Assembly: GCA_041395445.1 (NCBI GenBank)
Contig: JAWLAO010000001.1
Span: forward strand, 186,001-250,000
Direction of reading: 5' to 3'
Origin: Gammaproteobacteria bacterium
GTDB lineage: Bacteria > Pseudomonadota > Gammaproteobacteria > Xanthomonadales > Marinicellaceae
Length of the DNA: 64,000 nucleotides
In this document: piece by piece, positions 15,371 to 23,533 of the stretch
Position numbering within the stretch: the first letter of the stretch is position 1
Layout of the letters: each line of letters opens with the position of its first letter
Notes under the pieces: generated by a model
What the model saw: the letters and a program-made list of their open reading frames with translations, nothing else
Databases searched by the model: none
Told to the model about the DNA's origin: nothing
Translations under genes and position numbers: made by a program

Positions 15371-17182
15371 ATGTCAGAAACAAAAACAAATAGCTCGCTC
15401 GGTTATAAAATTGTAGAACACAAATTTGATGCGGTTGTCGTTGGTGCTGGTGGTGCCGGATTGCGTGCAACAATGGGATTGGCGATGGAAGGCTTATCAG
15501 TTGCTTGTGTGACTAAAGTGTTCCCTACCCGTTCACATACTGTCGCTGCACAAGGTGGAATGAGTGCTTCATTGGGAAACATGGGCAGAGATGATTGGCG
15601 TTGGCACATGTACGATACGGTAAAGGGTTCTGATTGGTTAGGCGATCAGGATGCGATTGAATATATGTGTCGAGAAGCTGTACCGGCTGTGATTGAATTG
15701 GAACATCAAGGCGTGCCTTTTTCTCGCACAAAAGACGGAAAAATTTACCAAAGACCATTTGGCGGTATGACCACGGAATATGGAAAAGGAGCTCCTGCTC
15801 AAAGAACTTGTGCCGCTGCCGACAGAACCGGTCATGCCATATTACACACTCTTTATCAGCAATCATTAAAACATGATGCTAACTTCTTCATTGAATACTT
15901 TGCCATAGATTTAGTAATGGAGGACGGAGAATGTAAAGGTGTGATCGCTTTGGATATGTCTGATGGAACATTGCATTTATTCCGTGGACATGCAGTTATT
16001 TTGGCGACTGGTGGTTATGGTCGCACCTATTTTTCATGCACTTCGGCTCATACTTGCACCGGTGATGGAAACGGAATGGTTTTGCGTGCCGGATTACCAC
16101 TACAAGATATGGAGTTCGTACAATTTCACCCTACAGGAATATACGGAGCCGGTTGTTTAATCACCGAAGGTGTGCGTGGTGAAGGTGGATTTTTAACTAA
16201 TTCCGAAGGTGAACGTTTCATGGAAAGATATGCACCTTCCGCCAAAGATTTGGCATCTCGTGATGTTGTCAGTCGAGCCATGACGATTGAAATTAATGAA
16301 GGACGTGGCGTTGGACCAAACAAAGATCATATACACCTACATTTGGAACACCTTGGACCTGAAGTTATCGAGAAACGATTACCGGGAATTGCTGAATCTG
16401 CCGAAATTTTTGCCGGTGTCGACGTTACCAAAGAACCTATTCCTGTTCTTCCAACCGTTCACTACAATATGGGTGGCATTCCGACCAATTATCACGGCGA
16501 AGTTGTGAACTTGGTTGGTGACAATCCCGATTCTGTGGTTAAAGGTTTATACGCTATTGGTGAAGCTGCCTGTGTGTCAGTTCACGGAGCTAACCGACTT
16601 GGTTCCAACTCTTTGCTTGATATTGTTGTATTTGGACGTGCTGTAGCACATCGCTGTGCAGAGACAATTAAACCCGGAACTAAGCACAAAGATTTACAAA
16701 CAGATACAGTTGATAAAATCATTACAGAATTTGATAAAATCCGCAATGCTGACGGTAAAAGCTCAACTGCTGATTTACGTTTGGAATTACAGCAAACCAT
16801 GCAGAAACATGCCGCAGTTTTCAGAACACAGGAAACACTACAATCAGGTTGTGAACTGGTTGGTGAAATTGTGGAAAAATATGCTGATCTGAAAATAACA
16901 GACCGTTCACTCATTTGGAATACGGATTTAATCGAAGCTCTGGAACTCAGAAACCTGATGGCACAAGCCAAGGTTACAATTATGGGTGCTGAAAACCGAA
17001 AGGAATCACGCGGAGCTCATGCTCGCGAAGATTGTCCAGACAGAGATGATGAAAACTGGATGAAGCATACATTGGCTTATTTTGATGAAAAACACAATGT
17101 CAGTTTTCAATATCGTCCGGTTCACATGAACACCTTAACTGACGAATGTGAAGTCATTCCACCTGCAAAGAGAGTTTATTAA
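15371..17182 (+). CDS. sdhA: Succinate dehydrogenase flavoprotein subunit SdhA
   Basis: SdhA oxidises succinate to fumarate with covalently bound FAD. ATG 15371 (MSETKTN) is chosen over an in-frame TTG two codons earlier. The 603-residue protein has the FAD Rossmann motif VVGAGGAGLRATMGLA, the covalent-FAD histidine region RSHTVAAQGGMSA, substrate-site segments EFVQFHPTGIYGAG and TEGVRGEGGFL, and HGANRLGSNSLLD. The C-terminus AREDCPDRDDENWMKHTL is typical of the proteobacterial/mitochondrial type. It is followed by sdhB after one base. Confidence 0.96.
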   Translation: MSETKTNSSLGYKIVEHKFDAVVVGAGGAGLRATMGLAMEGLSVACVTKVFPTRSHTVAAQGGMSASLGNMGRDDWRWHMYDTVKGSDWLGDQDAIEYMCREAVPAVIELEHQGVPFSRTKDGKIYQRPFGGMTTEYGKGAPAQRTCAAADRTGHAILHTLYQQSLKHDANFFIEYFAIDLVMEDGECKGVIALDMSDGTLHLFRGHAVILATGGYGRTYFSCTSAHTCTGDGNGMVLRAGLPLQDMEFVQFHPTGIYGAGCLITEGVRGEGGFLTNSEGERFMERYAPSAKDLASRDVVSRAMTIEINEGRGVGPNKDHIHLHLEHLGPEVIEKRLPGIAESAEIFAGVDVTKEPIPVLPTVHYNMGGIPTNYHGEVVNLVGDNPDSVVKGLYAIGEAACVSVHGANRLGSNSLLDIVVFGRAVAHRCAETIKPGTKHKDLQTDTVDKIITEFDKIRNADGKSSTADLRLELQQTMQKHAAVFRTQETLQSGCELVGEIVEKYADLKITDRSLIWNTDLIEALELRNLMAQAKVTIMGAENRKESRGAHAREDCPDRDDENWMKHTLAYFDEKHNVSFQYRPVHMNTLTDECEVIPPAKRVY

Positions 17183-17183
17183 A

Positions 17184-17969
17184 ATGGCACAGTTTAGTTT
17201 ACCGAAAAATTCAAAAGTTCAGAAAGGAAATTACTTCAAGGCTGAAGGTGCTAGTAACATCAAAAAACTGAAGGTTTATCGCTGGAATCCGGATAACGGA
17301 GAAAATCCAAGAACCGACACTTACGAAATTGATTTGGATAATTGCGGACCAATGGTATTGGATGCTCTAATCAAGGTTAAAAACGAGATTGACACCACTT
17401 TAACTTTCAGACGTTCATGCCGTGAAGGAATCTGCGGAAGCTGTGCGATGAATATCAACGGCACAAACACTTTGGCTTGTACGAAATCAATTAAAGACTG
17501 CAAGGGTGATGAAATTGCGGTTTACCCACTTCCACACATGGAAGTTATCAAAGACCTGGTTCCTAACTTGTCACATTTTTATGCACAATATGCCTCGGTT
17601 CAGCCATGGATTCAAACCGATTCGGTGCCACTACCAGATGCCGAAAGACTTCAATCCATTGAAGACAGAGAGAAACTGGATGGACTTTACGAATGTATTT
17701 TGTGTGCTTGTTGTCAAACATCATGCCCAAGTTATTGGTGGAATGGCGATCGATACCTAGGACCGGCTGTTTTATTGCAGTCTTATCGCTGGATTGCTGA
17801 TTCGCGTGATGAACATACCGGCGAGAGACTGGAAGAACTTGAAGATCCGTTCAAATTGTTCCGTTGTCATACAATCATGAGTTGTACTAATACTTGTCCA
17901 AAAGGATTGAATCCGGGTAAAGCCATAGCGGAAATTAAAAAACAAATTGCGGAAAGACATATCCTGTAA
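17184..17969 (+). CDS. sdhB: Succinate dehydrogenase iron-sulfur subunit SdhB
   Basis: SdhB passes electrons from FAD to quinone through three Fe-S clusters. The start is ATG 17184 (MAQFSLPKNSKV), giving 261 residues. [2Fe-2S] cysteines lie in RRSCREGICGSCAMNI with a later Cys in NTLAC. The ferredoxin-like clusters lie in CILCACCQTSCP and CHTIMSCTNTCPKG. The N-terminal LPKNSKVQKG extension resembles the alphaproteobacterial/mitochondrial type more than the shorter enteric SdhB. It is the last sdh gene, 11 bases before miaE. Confidence 0.96.
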   Translation: MAQFSLPKNSKVQKGNYFKAEGASNIKKLKVYRWNPDNGENPRTDTYEIDLDNCGPMVLDALIKVKNEIDTTLTFRRSCREGICGSCAMNINGTNTLACTKSIKDCKGDEIAVYPLPHMEVIKDLVPNLSHFYAQYASVQPWIQTDSVPLPDAERLQSIEDREKLDGLYECILCACCQTSCPSYWWNGDRYLGPAVLLQSYRWIADSRDEHTGERLEELEDPFKLFRCHTIMSCTNTCPKGLNPGKAIAEIKKQIAERHIL

Positions 17970-17980
17970 AACAATTTTAA

Positions 17981-18562
17981 ATGCAACACTCCTACGAGCT
18001 TAAATGCAAAACAGATCCTCGCTGGATTGAAGCTGTAATGGCGGATTTTGATGAATTTTTAATCGACCATGCGGCTAATGAGCGAAAAGCAGCGATGTTG
18101 GCACTTTCGATGGTTGTTCACTATCCGGATAAAGAGCATATCGTTCGTGATATGACCGACTTGGCAATGGAAGAAATGGCTCATTTTCGTGAAGTCATTA
18201 AAATCATGCTCAAAAGAGGCTTGCAACAAAAACCGGATACGACCAATTTTTATATCGGTTCCTTCATGAAGGCATTAAAAAAAGATCCAAAAAACTATCT
18301 TTTGGATCGATTGCTGATGTTTAGTATCGTCGAGAAACGAGGTGCTGAGCGATTCGGAATCGTCGGTGAAACATTGGCAGAATCAAAAATTAAAGATTTT
18401 TATCAGCGTTTAGCAGCAGCTGAGTACCGCCATTTTGAATTATTTATTGAACTTGCTTATAAATACTACGATGAACAACGCGTCAAAAAACGCCTGAATG
18501 AGCTTCTTGATGTTGAAGCTCAAATCGTTAAACAATCCCCTTTCATAGCTGCTGTTCATTAA
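17981..18562 (+). CDS. miaE: tRNA-(ms2io6A)-hydroxylase MiaE
   Basis: MiaE is an O2-dependent diiron enzyme that hydroxylates ms2i6A at tRNA position 37 to ms2io6A. The 193-residue helical protein carries carboxylate/histidine ligands typical of the family: DHAANERKAAMLAL, MEEMAHFREV (ExxH), VEKRGAERFGIV and AAEYRHFELFIELA (ExxH). It directly follows sdhB with an 11-base gap and no terminator, so it is probably in the sdh transcript. From the literature on Salmonella, miaE mutants fail to grow on succinate, fumarate and malate, which gives the linkage with sdhCDAB a physiological flavour. Confidence 0.93.
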   Translation: MQHSYELKCKTDPRWIEAVMADFDEFLIDHAANERKAAMLALSMVVHYPDKEHIVRDMTDLAMEEMAHFREVIKIMLKRGLQQKPDTTNFYIGSFMKALKKDPKNYLLDRLLMFSIVEKRGAERFGIVGETLAESKIKDFYQRLAAAEYRHFELFIELAYKYYDEQRVKKRLNELLDVEAQIVKQSPFIAAVH

Positions 18563-18571
18563 GATTCGATT

Positions 18572-19279
18572 ATGAATTTGGTAAGAAATACAATATTCCT
18601 GTTTCTTACACTATTGATTTCAAAAGGATTTCCAAAAGAACCTAAACAAATTCATCGTTGTATGATGGAGAATGGAACTATTTCTTATCAAGAACAATCT
18701 TGCAAAAAGACCAAATCGAATAAAAAAAATAACATCAAAAAATCAATTAATAGCGCTCTATCTTATGTGAGTTCTATTCAGTATAAATCTGTCAGTGAAA
18801 TTAGCTCGGACAACAACTCGTCTCAAATCATTTCTGAAATAGTAAAAAATTATCAAATTTCATTAAAGGCTTTATTGAACTGGAAGATATTCAAGAAAGT
18901 TTACGATAATAAATTCCTACATATTCGCTTACTTGATTCTGATATTTCTCTCAAAATCGACTTTATTTATCCGGATAATAAACAATTTAATGAGCAGGAA
19001 TTGATTGAATTATTGCAGCTTTCTGCAAGCAGATATGTCAAAGGCTCGAGAGAAGGTTCTGTCAACCTCAATGTTTTCAACTTATCCTCGGGCAAAGCTA
19101 TCACAGCCACTCTGACAAATTCTAAAGCTATAAAAGACTATAAAATAATCACTAAAGGAATTATTTTTAAAAGTGATTGGCTGATACAATTTACTTTACT
19201 CAGTAATAACACCAATTCCAATTCTTACAAATTTGCGATGGATTCGTTATTAACCAGTCTGACTTTGCGAAAGCTCTAG
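18572..19279 (+). CDS. Exported protein with N-terminal DUF4124-like segment, unknown function
   Basis: The 235-residue product has a signal peptide (about residues 1-20) and then IHRCMMENGTISYQEQSC, the two-cysteine pattern of DUF4124 proteins. A Lys/Asn-rich linker and an alpha/beta-looking region follow (VYDNKFLHIRLLDSDISLKIDF to SLLTSLTLRKL). No catalytic motif is recognised. It begins 9 bases after miaE on the same strand, and its last 30 bases overlap the end of the convergent zinc-finger gene. It is likely periplasmic. Confidence 0.6.
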   Translation: MNLVRNTIFLFLTLLISKGFPKEPKQIHRCMMENGTISYQEQSCKKTKSNKKNNIKKSINSALSYVSSIQYKSVSEISSDNNSSQIISEIVKNYQISLKALLNWKIFKKVYDNKFLHIRLLDSDISLKIDFIYPDNKQFNEQELIELLQLSASRYVKGSREGSVNLNVFNLSSGKAITATLTNSKAIKDYKIITKGIIFKSDWLIQFTLLSNNTNSNSYKFAMDSLLTSLTLRKL

Positions 19280-20608
19280 CTTTTTAGAAAAATCACGACA
19301 TTTTTGAGCCTGAGATTGCATATTGGGCATATTATCCAAAGAGTCTGCCATCAATACAAACGCTGTACCTAAAATTGAATGTTTGGGAAAATCCTTATGA
19401 ATCCCATTAATCAAAAAGACCGATTGCTTATAATTTCCTTTATTATGAAGTATTTTGGCAACTCGGTATCTTTGTTCCGCTGTTAATGGTTTAAAACCAT
19501 CAATGACGGAACTTATTCTTTGAAAGGCAATTGAAACTTTATCGTCAATTCCTTTATTTATCAATGAATTGAGATATTTTTCACTGATGCTATGAATGGT
19601 CTCTTTATCTCGGGTTGCCAGTAATAACTCGACGAAATTTTGAATGAGATTCTCATCATCCGGATAGGATTCGCTTAGATTCTTGAAAATATTGACTGCT
19701 TCGTCATATCTTCCTTCTTTAATTAAAATATCAATATGAGTAAGACCATTTTCAACAACCGATTTTCTTTTTTCACGAAAATTACCGGGCAATTGTGTAA
19801 CAAAACCCAACTCCTCTTGATACTGGTAAATCATGTATCCCATGATGTGAAAAATTACAACCATGTAATAATTACTCACTGATGATTGTAATATAATCGA
19901 AATTAAAGATATATCATCACTCATTAAAAATTGATTGATGACACCAACAGAGCCGGTCATAATTAAGATAAAGGCAAGAATTAAGCCATAAGGTAAACCA
20001 ATAGAAGACATCAAACGGAACATTGAAAGAGGATTCAATGCATCAAAGATATTTTCAGTCAGTGCGAAATTGATAATCATTGCCGGCAATCCGGCAATTA
20101 AAATCACTGCAATCATGCTTCCAATCATACTGCCAAGATAATCATAAGCGGCTCCAATCACCAAAAACACGGCAATATTGAGAAAAATCACCTGCAGAAC
20201 CAACTTAAAACCACTGCCATAAGCCTGAGTGATATCAGGTGCTGTTAACTCTCCTTTGGCGGTATTTTCCAAACAAGTAAAACTATATTTAATCAATCCC
20301 CCAAGAATCAACAATTGAAAAATCAGACTGAATGGTAAATAAGAAGTTAAAGTGAATAAAACCGCTGCCCCAAAAATCAGCATGAGTGAGTCCATATTCA
20401 TCGGATATTTAAAACTTTCCGATAAACGACGCCAAAACGGCGTAATCGTATCAGAGTTTAAAATTGGTGTCAGAGGTTGATTGCATAAAAAACAACGAGA
20501 TAACCCGGTTCTATCTTCTGAATTTATACAATCTCTGCAACATTCATACTCACAATTTTGACAACGATAAAATGCCGGTTCTATGGGATGATATTTACAA
20601 AATTCCAT
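19250..20608 (-). CDS. Zinc-finger, multi-spanning membrane and TPR protein of unknown function
   Basis: This 452-residue protein has three parts. Residues 1-45 form a cysteine-rich, B-box-like zinc finger (Cys4, His7, Cys16, Cys19, Cys23/24, Cys27, Cys39, Cys42). Residues about 75-275 hold five or six membrane helices. Residues 285-445 form TPR-like helical repeats (HIDILIKEGRYDEAVNIFKNL and YRVAKILHNKGNYKQSVFL). The architecture suggests an inner-membrane scaffold with cytoplasmic zinc and TPR ends. It starts three bases after the rhomboid gene and is the last gene of the sufU-rhomboid cluster. No enzymatic motif is seen. Confidence 0.7.
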   Translation of the reverse strand: MEFCKYHPIEPAFYRCQNCEYECCRDCINSEDRTGLSRCFLCNQPLTPILNSDTITPFWRRLSESFKYPMNMDSLMLIFGAAVLFTLTSYLPFSLIFQLLILGGLIKYSFTCLENTAKGELTAPDITQAYGSGFKLVLQVIFLNIAVFLVIGAAYDYLGSMIGSMIAVILIAGLPAMIINFALTENIFDALNPLSMFRLMSSIGLPYGLILAFILIMTGSVGVINQFLMSDDISLISIILQSSVSNYYMVVIFHIMGYMIYQYQEELGFVTQLPGNFREKRKSVVENGLTHIDILIKEGRYDEAVNIFKNLSESYPDDENLIQNFVELLLATRDKETIHSISEKYLNSLINKGIDDKVSIAFQRISSVIDGFKPLTAEQRYRVAKILHNKGNYKQSVFLINGIHKDFPKHSILGTAFVLMADSLDNMPNMQSQAQKCRDFSKKLELSQSQTG

Positions 20609-20611
20609 GGC

Positions 20612-22045
20612 TTACGACTCGAGTTGCTGGGTTAATTGTTTATATTGAGACGTTTTATCGGAATTATTGATTTGACTAAAAACCGTTGATAGCTTTCTTG
20701 AAAGATTGACTAACAAATCAAACTTTTCTTCATCCTTATTAAGAATTTCAAATATCTCTTCAGAAACTTTAAAATGGGTCGAGTTCGCCATTAAATAGCC
20801 AAGGTTGTATAAATCCGCCTTTTTCACTCCAATCATACTCTCTTTATGAACATCCCATAAACTTTGCAGTTTAGTGAGTTGAGATTCATTGAGGTTCTGT
20901 AATTTGGCAATTTTGAACATTAATTCATGTCGCTTATTATTTGAAAGTAGCTTTTGAAGATTGTATTTAAGAATCAATCTGTCAAAATTCTCTCCGTATT
21001 TCTTCATCACACTGTCCAATGCTTTTTCAGCTGACTGAAATTTGAATTTGGAGATAAAATCATTCACCACACCCATATCTTTCTGTACTTGCGGTAATGA
21101 TTGGTCCTCCTCAATGTATTCAATGTTAAATAACTTCGGGTTAATCAAATATGTCACAATCATTGCTAAGGCACCGGCAATAAAACCTCCGGCGTGAGCC
21201 ATAAATGCAACATTTGAACCAACATCATTGAAGTAATCATATAACTCTTTGCCTATATAAAAAGGCAGAATCAGCAAAGCCGGAGCCCGGAAATAACCGA
21301 CGAATACAAAAAACCAGTAGAAAAACTCGATTTTCTTAAACCTAAAAACTCCCAAATACATTGCCATAACGCCGGAAATCGAACCTGAGGCCCCAACCAA
21401 CGGGATATTACTATTCGGGTTCACAAAGCAAAATAGTAATCCACCTGCTACACCTGAAATTAAATAAAATAATAAAAACTTCAAATGCCCGATGGCTGCT
21501 TCAACCGCAAATCCACAAACAATCAGAAAAAACAGATTGCCAATCAGATGCATTGCACTTCCATGTAAAAACTGATAACTAATGAACGAAAAAGTATCCA
21601 TTTGCTTTGGAATCAATCCATACGAAATAGAACTGATAGATTCAATTTGTTGATTAATTTCTGTACGGACAGAAGTCCAATTTGTCACATAGTTTGCATC
21701 AAACACATCATAGGAATTTTGTTGCAAATATTGAAAAAAATCTTTGTCTGTGACAATTTCATAGAGCAAATTAAAATAAGCATCCGGATATTCTGAATGA
21801 TTATATAACTCCTGAACTTCGACTAATCGCTCATCTTCATTTTTGGATTTCAGAAATTCCCTATAAGCCGGCCATTCATACTCCAACAAACCAAGCGCAT
21901 CATAACGACTCAGAGCTGAATAAATTTTTTTATCATCGTTATGTTGATAGCCAAAATATATCAGTACATTTAAGACAACAATAACAAAAAGCATAATTGG
22001 AGCATGTTTCCAGTCAAATCTTTTTTCAGTAGGAATGATTACCAT
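20612..22045 (-). CDS. Rhomboid-family intramembrane serine protease with C-terminal helical extension
   Basis: The 477-residue membrane protein carries the rhomboid active site: Asn170 in HLIGNLFFLIVCGF (oxyanion region), the catalytic Ser220 in VGASGSISG, and His284 in FMAHAGGFIAGAL. Unusual parts are a roughly 100-residue soluble insertion between the first and second membrane helices (residues 35-150) and a C-terminal extension of about 160 residues with TPR-like helices. It would cut transmembrane substrates; none is known. It is three bases from sufU upstream and three from the zinc-finger/TPR membrane gene downstream, which suggests one operon. Confidence 0.88.
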   Translation of the reverse strand: MVIIPTEKRFDWKHAPIMLFVIVVLNVLIYFGYQHNDDKKIYSALSRYDALGLLEYEWPAYREFLKSKNEDERLVEVQELYNHSEYPDAYFNLLYEIVTDKDFFQYLQQNSYDVFDANYVTNWTSVRTEINQQIESISSISYGLIPKQMDTFSFISYQFLHGSAMHLIGNLFFLIVCGFAVEAAIGHLKFLLFYLISGVAGGLLFCFVNPNSNIPLVGASGSISGVMAMYLGVFRFKKIEFFYWFFVFVGYFRAPALLILPFYIGKELYDYFNDVGSNVAFMAHAGGFIAGALAMIVTYLINPKLFNIEYIEEDQSLPQVQKDMGVVNDFISKFKFQSAEKALDSVMKKYGENFDRLILKYNLQKLLSNNKRHELMFKIAKLQNLNESQLTKLQSLWDVHKESMIGVKKADLYNLGYLMANSTHFKVSEEIFEILNKDEEKFDLLVNLSRKLSTVFSQINNSDKTSQYKQLTQQLES

Positions 22046-22048
22046 AAT

Positions 22049-22492
22049 TTACTCCGTCGTCGCCGTCTCTTTACCGTCTAAAGCCGCATTCATTGCATGC
22101 CAGCATAGAGTTGCAGATTTGATTCTTGCAGGAAAGTTTTTAACACCGGCTATTGTGTTTACAATTCCTAGTGATTCCATTGAATCAATTCCGCTATTTT
22201 TATCCATCAATATGCAAAAGTCCGTAAATAATTCCTTTGCTTGCTGAACTGTTTTACCGGTGAGAAATTCCGTCATTAAAGATGATGAAGCTGTTGATAT
22301 TGCACAACTTTCTCCATCAAAAAAAATGCTTTCAATGACATCGTTTACAACATTCAGGTACACGAAAACCTGGTCTCCGCATATCGCATTCAGACCTTCA
22401 GCTTTATGAGTGAAATTTTCAGGTGTGCCGTAGTTCTGCGGGTTACGATTGTGCTGCAAAACGGTTTGTTTATAAAGTTGTTTGATATCCAT
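22049..22492 (-). CDS. sufU: SufU-type iron-sulfur scaffold / sulfur-transfer protein
   Basis: The 147-residue IscU-fold protein has the SufU ligand set: Cys38 and Asp40 (NAICGDQV), Cys63 (GESCAIS) and Cys130 (TLCWHAM). It carries the extra segment between the second and third cysteines that separates SufU from IscU, and it starts KQTVLQHNRNPQNYG. SufU accepts sulfur from SufS for Fe-S assembly. No sufS, sufB or sufD gene lies next to it, so it is apart from the usual suf operon, at the head of a rhomboid cluster. No clear ribosome site is present; the start codon abuts a small hairpin (22492-22516). Confidence 0.88.
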   Translation of the reverse strand: MDIKQLYKQTVLQHNRNPQNYGTPENFTHKAEGLNAICGDQVFVYLNVVNDVIESIFFDGESCAISTASSSLMTEFLTGKTVQQAKELFTDFCILMDKNSGIDSMESLGIVNTIAGVKNFPARIKSATLCWHAMNAALDGKETATTE

Positions 22493-22516
22493 TTACAATT
22501 TTTTGATGATTGTAAA
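22492..22516. promoter_or_regulatory. Inverted repeat at the sufU start
   Basis: TTTACAAT and ATTGTAAA form an 8-base perfect stem around a 9-base loop, with the A of the sufU start codon at its edge. It might limit sufU translation or mark the end of the upstream LysE transcript. It has no T-tract, so it does not look like a strong terminator. Confidence 0.3.
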
Positions 22517-22540
22517 CGGATTATACTGGATTTTAAGGGC

Positions 22541-23161
22541 TCAAGTAAAAATATCTATTATCAATAAAGTAGAAACTCCAACAAAAACCAATATTGCAAA
22601 CCAGTTGATTCGATGGCTGAATTTCGGGTTTTCAATTAACTTTTCGCGCCCTTTTGAACTGATCCAAGCGACGATAGAAAAGGCAACTATCGTCACACTA
22701 ATAAAAAGCAATCCCAGAATCATCAAACGAACCTGATAACCATCTTTCTCGAGATTGGCAAATTGAGGAAAAAAAGCCAGAAAGAATAGCATCACTTTTG
22801 GATTGGATACATTCATGAAAAATCCTCTGAAAAAGTAATTTTCAACTTTATCTGTTTTATTCAGAGTGATAGAGTCCAAACGATGAATGTAAGTTTTATA
22901 AGCCAACCACAATAGATAACCCGCGGCAAAAACCTGTAAAACTTGAACTCCGTACTGGGATTGACGGATAAGAGTGGAAATTCCTATAACGATTAAAGTT
23001 GTGTGAACGATAACCCCTGAAGAGAGTCCCAGAATGAATTTAAAAGTGGTTCTGAAACCTTGAGATAAAGACGTGACAATTACAAATAGAATGTCAGGAC
23101 CCGGCGTAAAAGCCAGAACGGTTGAGGCCAGAAGAAAGGCGGAAATTTCAGAGAATGACAA
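22541..23161 (-). CDS. LysE/RhtB-family amino acid exporter
   Basis: The 206-residue inner-membrane protein has six predicted helices and the LysE signature near the N-terminus (FTPGPDILFVIVTSLSQGF), plus GAGYLLWLAYKTY-like and FFMNVSNPKVMLFFLAFFPQF segments conserved in the family. It probably exports amino acids or derivatives; the substrate cannot be specified. The start at 23161 is required to keep the conserved N-terminus, which makes it overlap the PilZ gene by 82 bases on the same strand. Confidence 0.88.
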   Translation of the reverse strand: MSFSEISAFLLASTVLAFTPGPDILFVIVTSLSQGFRTTFKFILGLSSGVIVHTTLIVIGISTLIRQSQYGVQVLQVFAAGYLLWLAYKTYIHRLDSITLNKTDKVENYFFRGFFMNVSNPKVMLFFLAFFPQFANLEKDGYQVRLMILGLLFISVTIVAFSIVAWISSKGREKLIENPKFSHRINWFAILVFVGVSTLLIIDIFT

Positions 23162-23505
23162 ATTATTTTTCTATTCTTGTCAACATGCTCACCCAGCAAT
23201 TCCCACAATGGAATTTGCTTTTCTTCAGGAATCTTGATGAACTTCAATGCCACTTCTTCTTCACTCACTCTGACAACATCAGCTTCAACATGGAGATTAA
23301 AATTGTTATTCAAAATGATTTCCAAAACGCAAAAATCATCAACACGAAGTTTAATATCATTTTCTTCATCGTATTGTAATAAAATACCCGATGCCGATAT
23401 ATTTTTAACTTCCATGACTATGGAGCGACCTTGCCTCAGTAACAAACAAGAAGTTGTTAAGGGTTTTCTGGAGTAACGAATTTTATTGCTATTGTTGAAA
23501 CTCAT
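23080..23505 (-). CDS. PilZ domain protein
   Basis: The 141-residue product begins with RYSRKPLTTSCLLLRQ and continues MEVKNISASGILLQY, which matches the RxxxR...D/NxSxxG layout of PilZ c-di-GMP-binding domains. It then has DFCVLEIILNNNFNLHVEADVVRV and EEVALKFI strands. Its last 27 residues (from ICHSLKF) look unlike PilZ and are encoded within the lysE-type gene. The true C-terminus may be about residue 114, or a base may have been lost near 23165. It is probably a c-di-GMP effector, though the N-terminal Arg motif is weak (KIRYSRK). Confidence 0.7.
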   Translation of the reverse strand: MSFNNSNKIRYSRKPLTTSCLLLRQGRSIVMEVKNISASGILLQYDEENDIKLRVDDFCVLEIILNNNFNLHVEADVVRVSEEEVALKFIKIPEEKQIPLWELLGEHVDKNRKIICHSLKFPPFFWPQPFWLLRRVLTFYL

Positions 23506-23533
23506 ATCAAAACAATCCCAAAAATCTTATTCT

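Noticed and set aside
16582..16971. 129-residue minus-strand frame inside sdhA
   Set aside because: It mirrors a conserved sdhA segment and has no ribosome site or recognisable domain.
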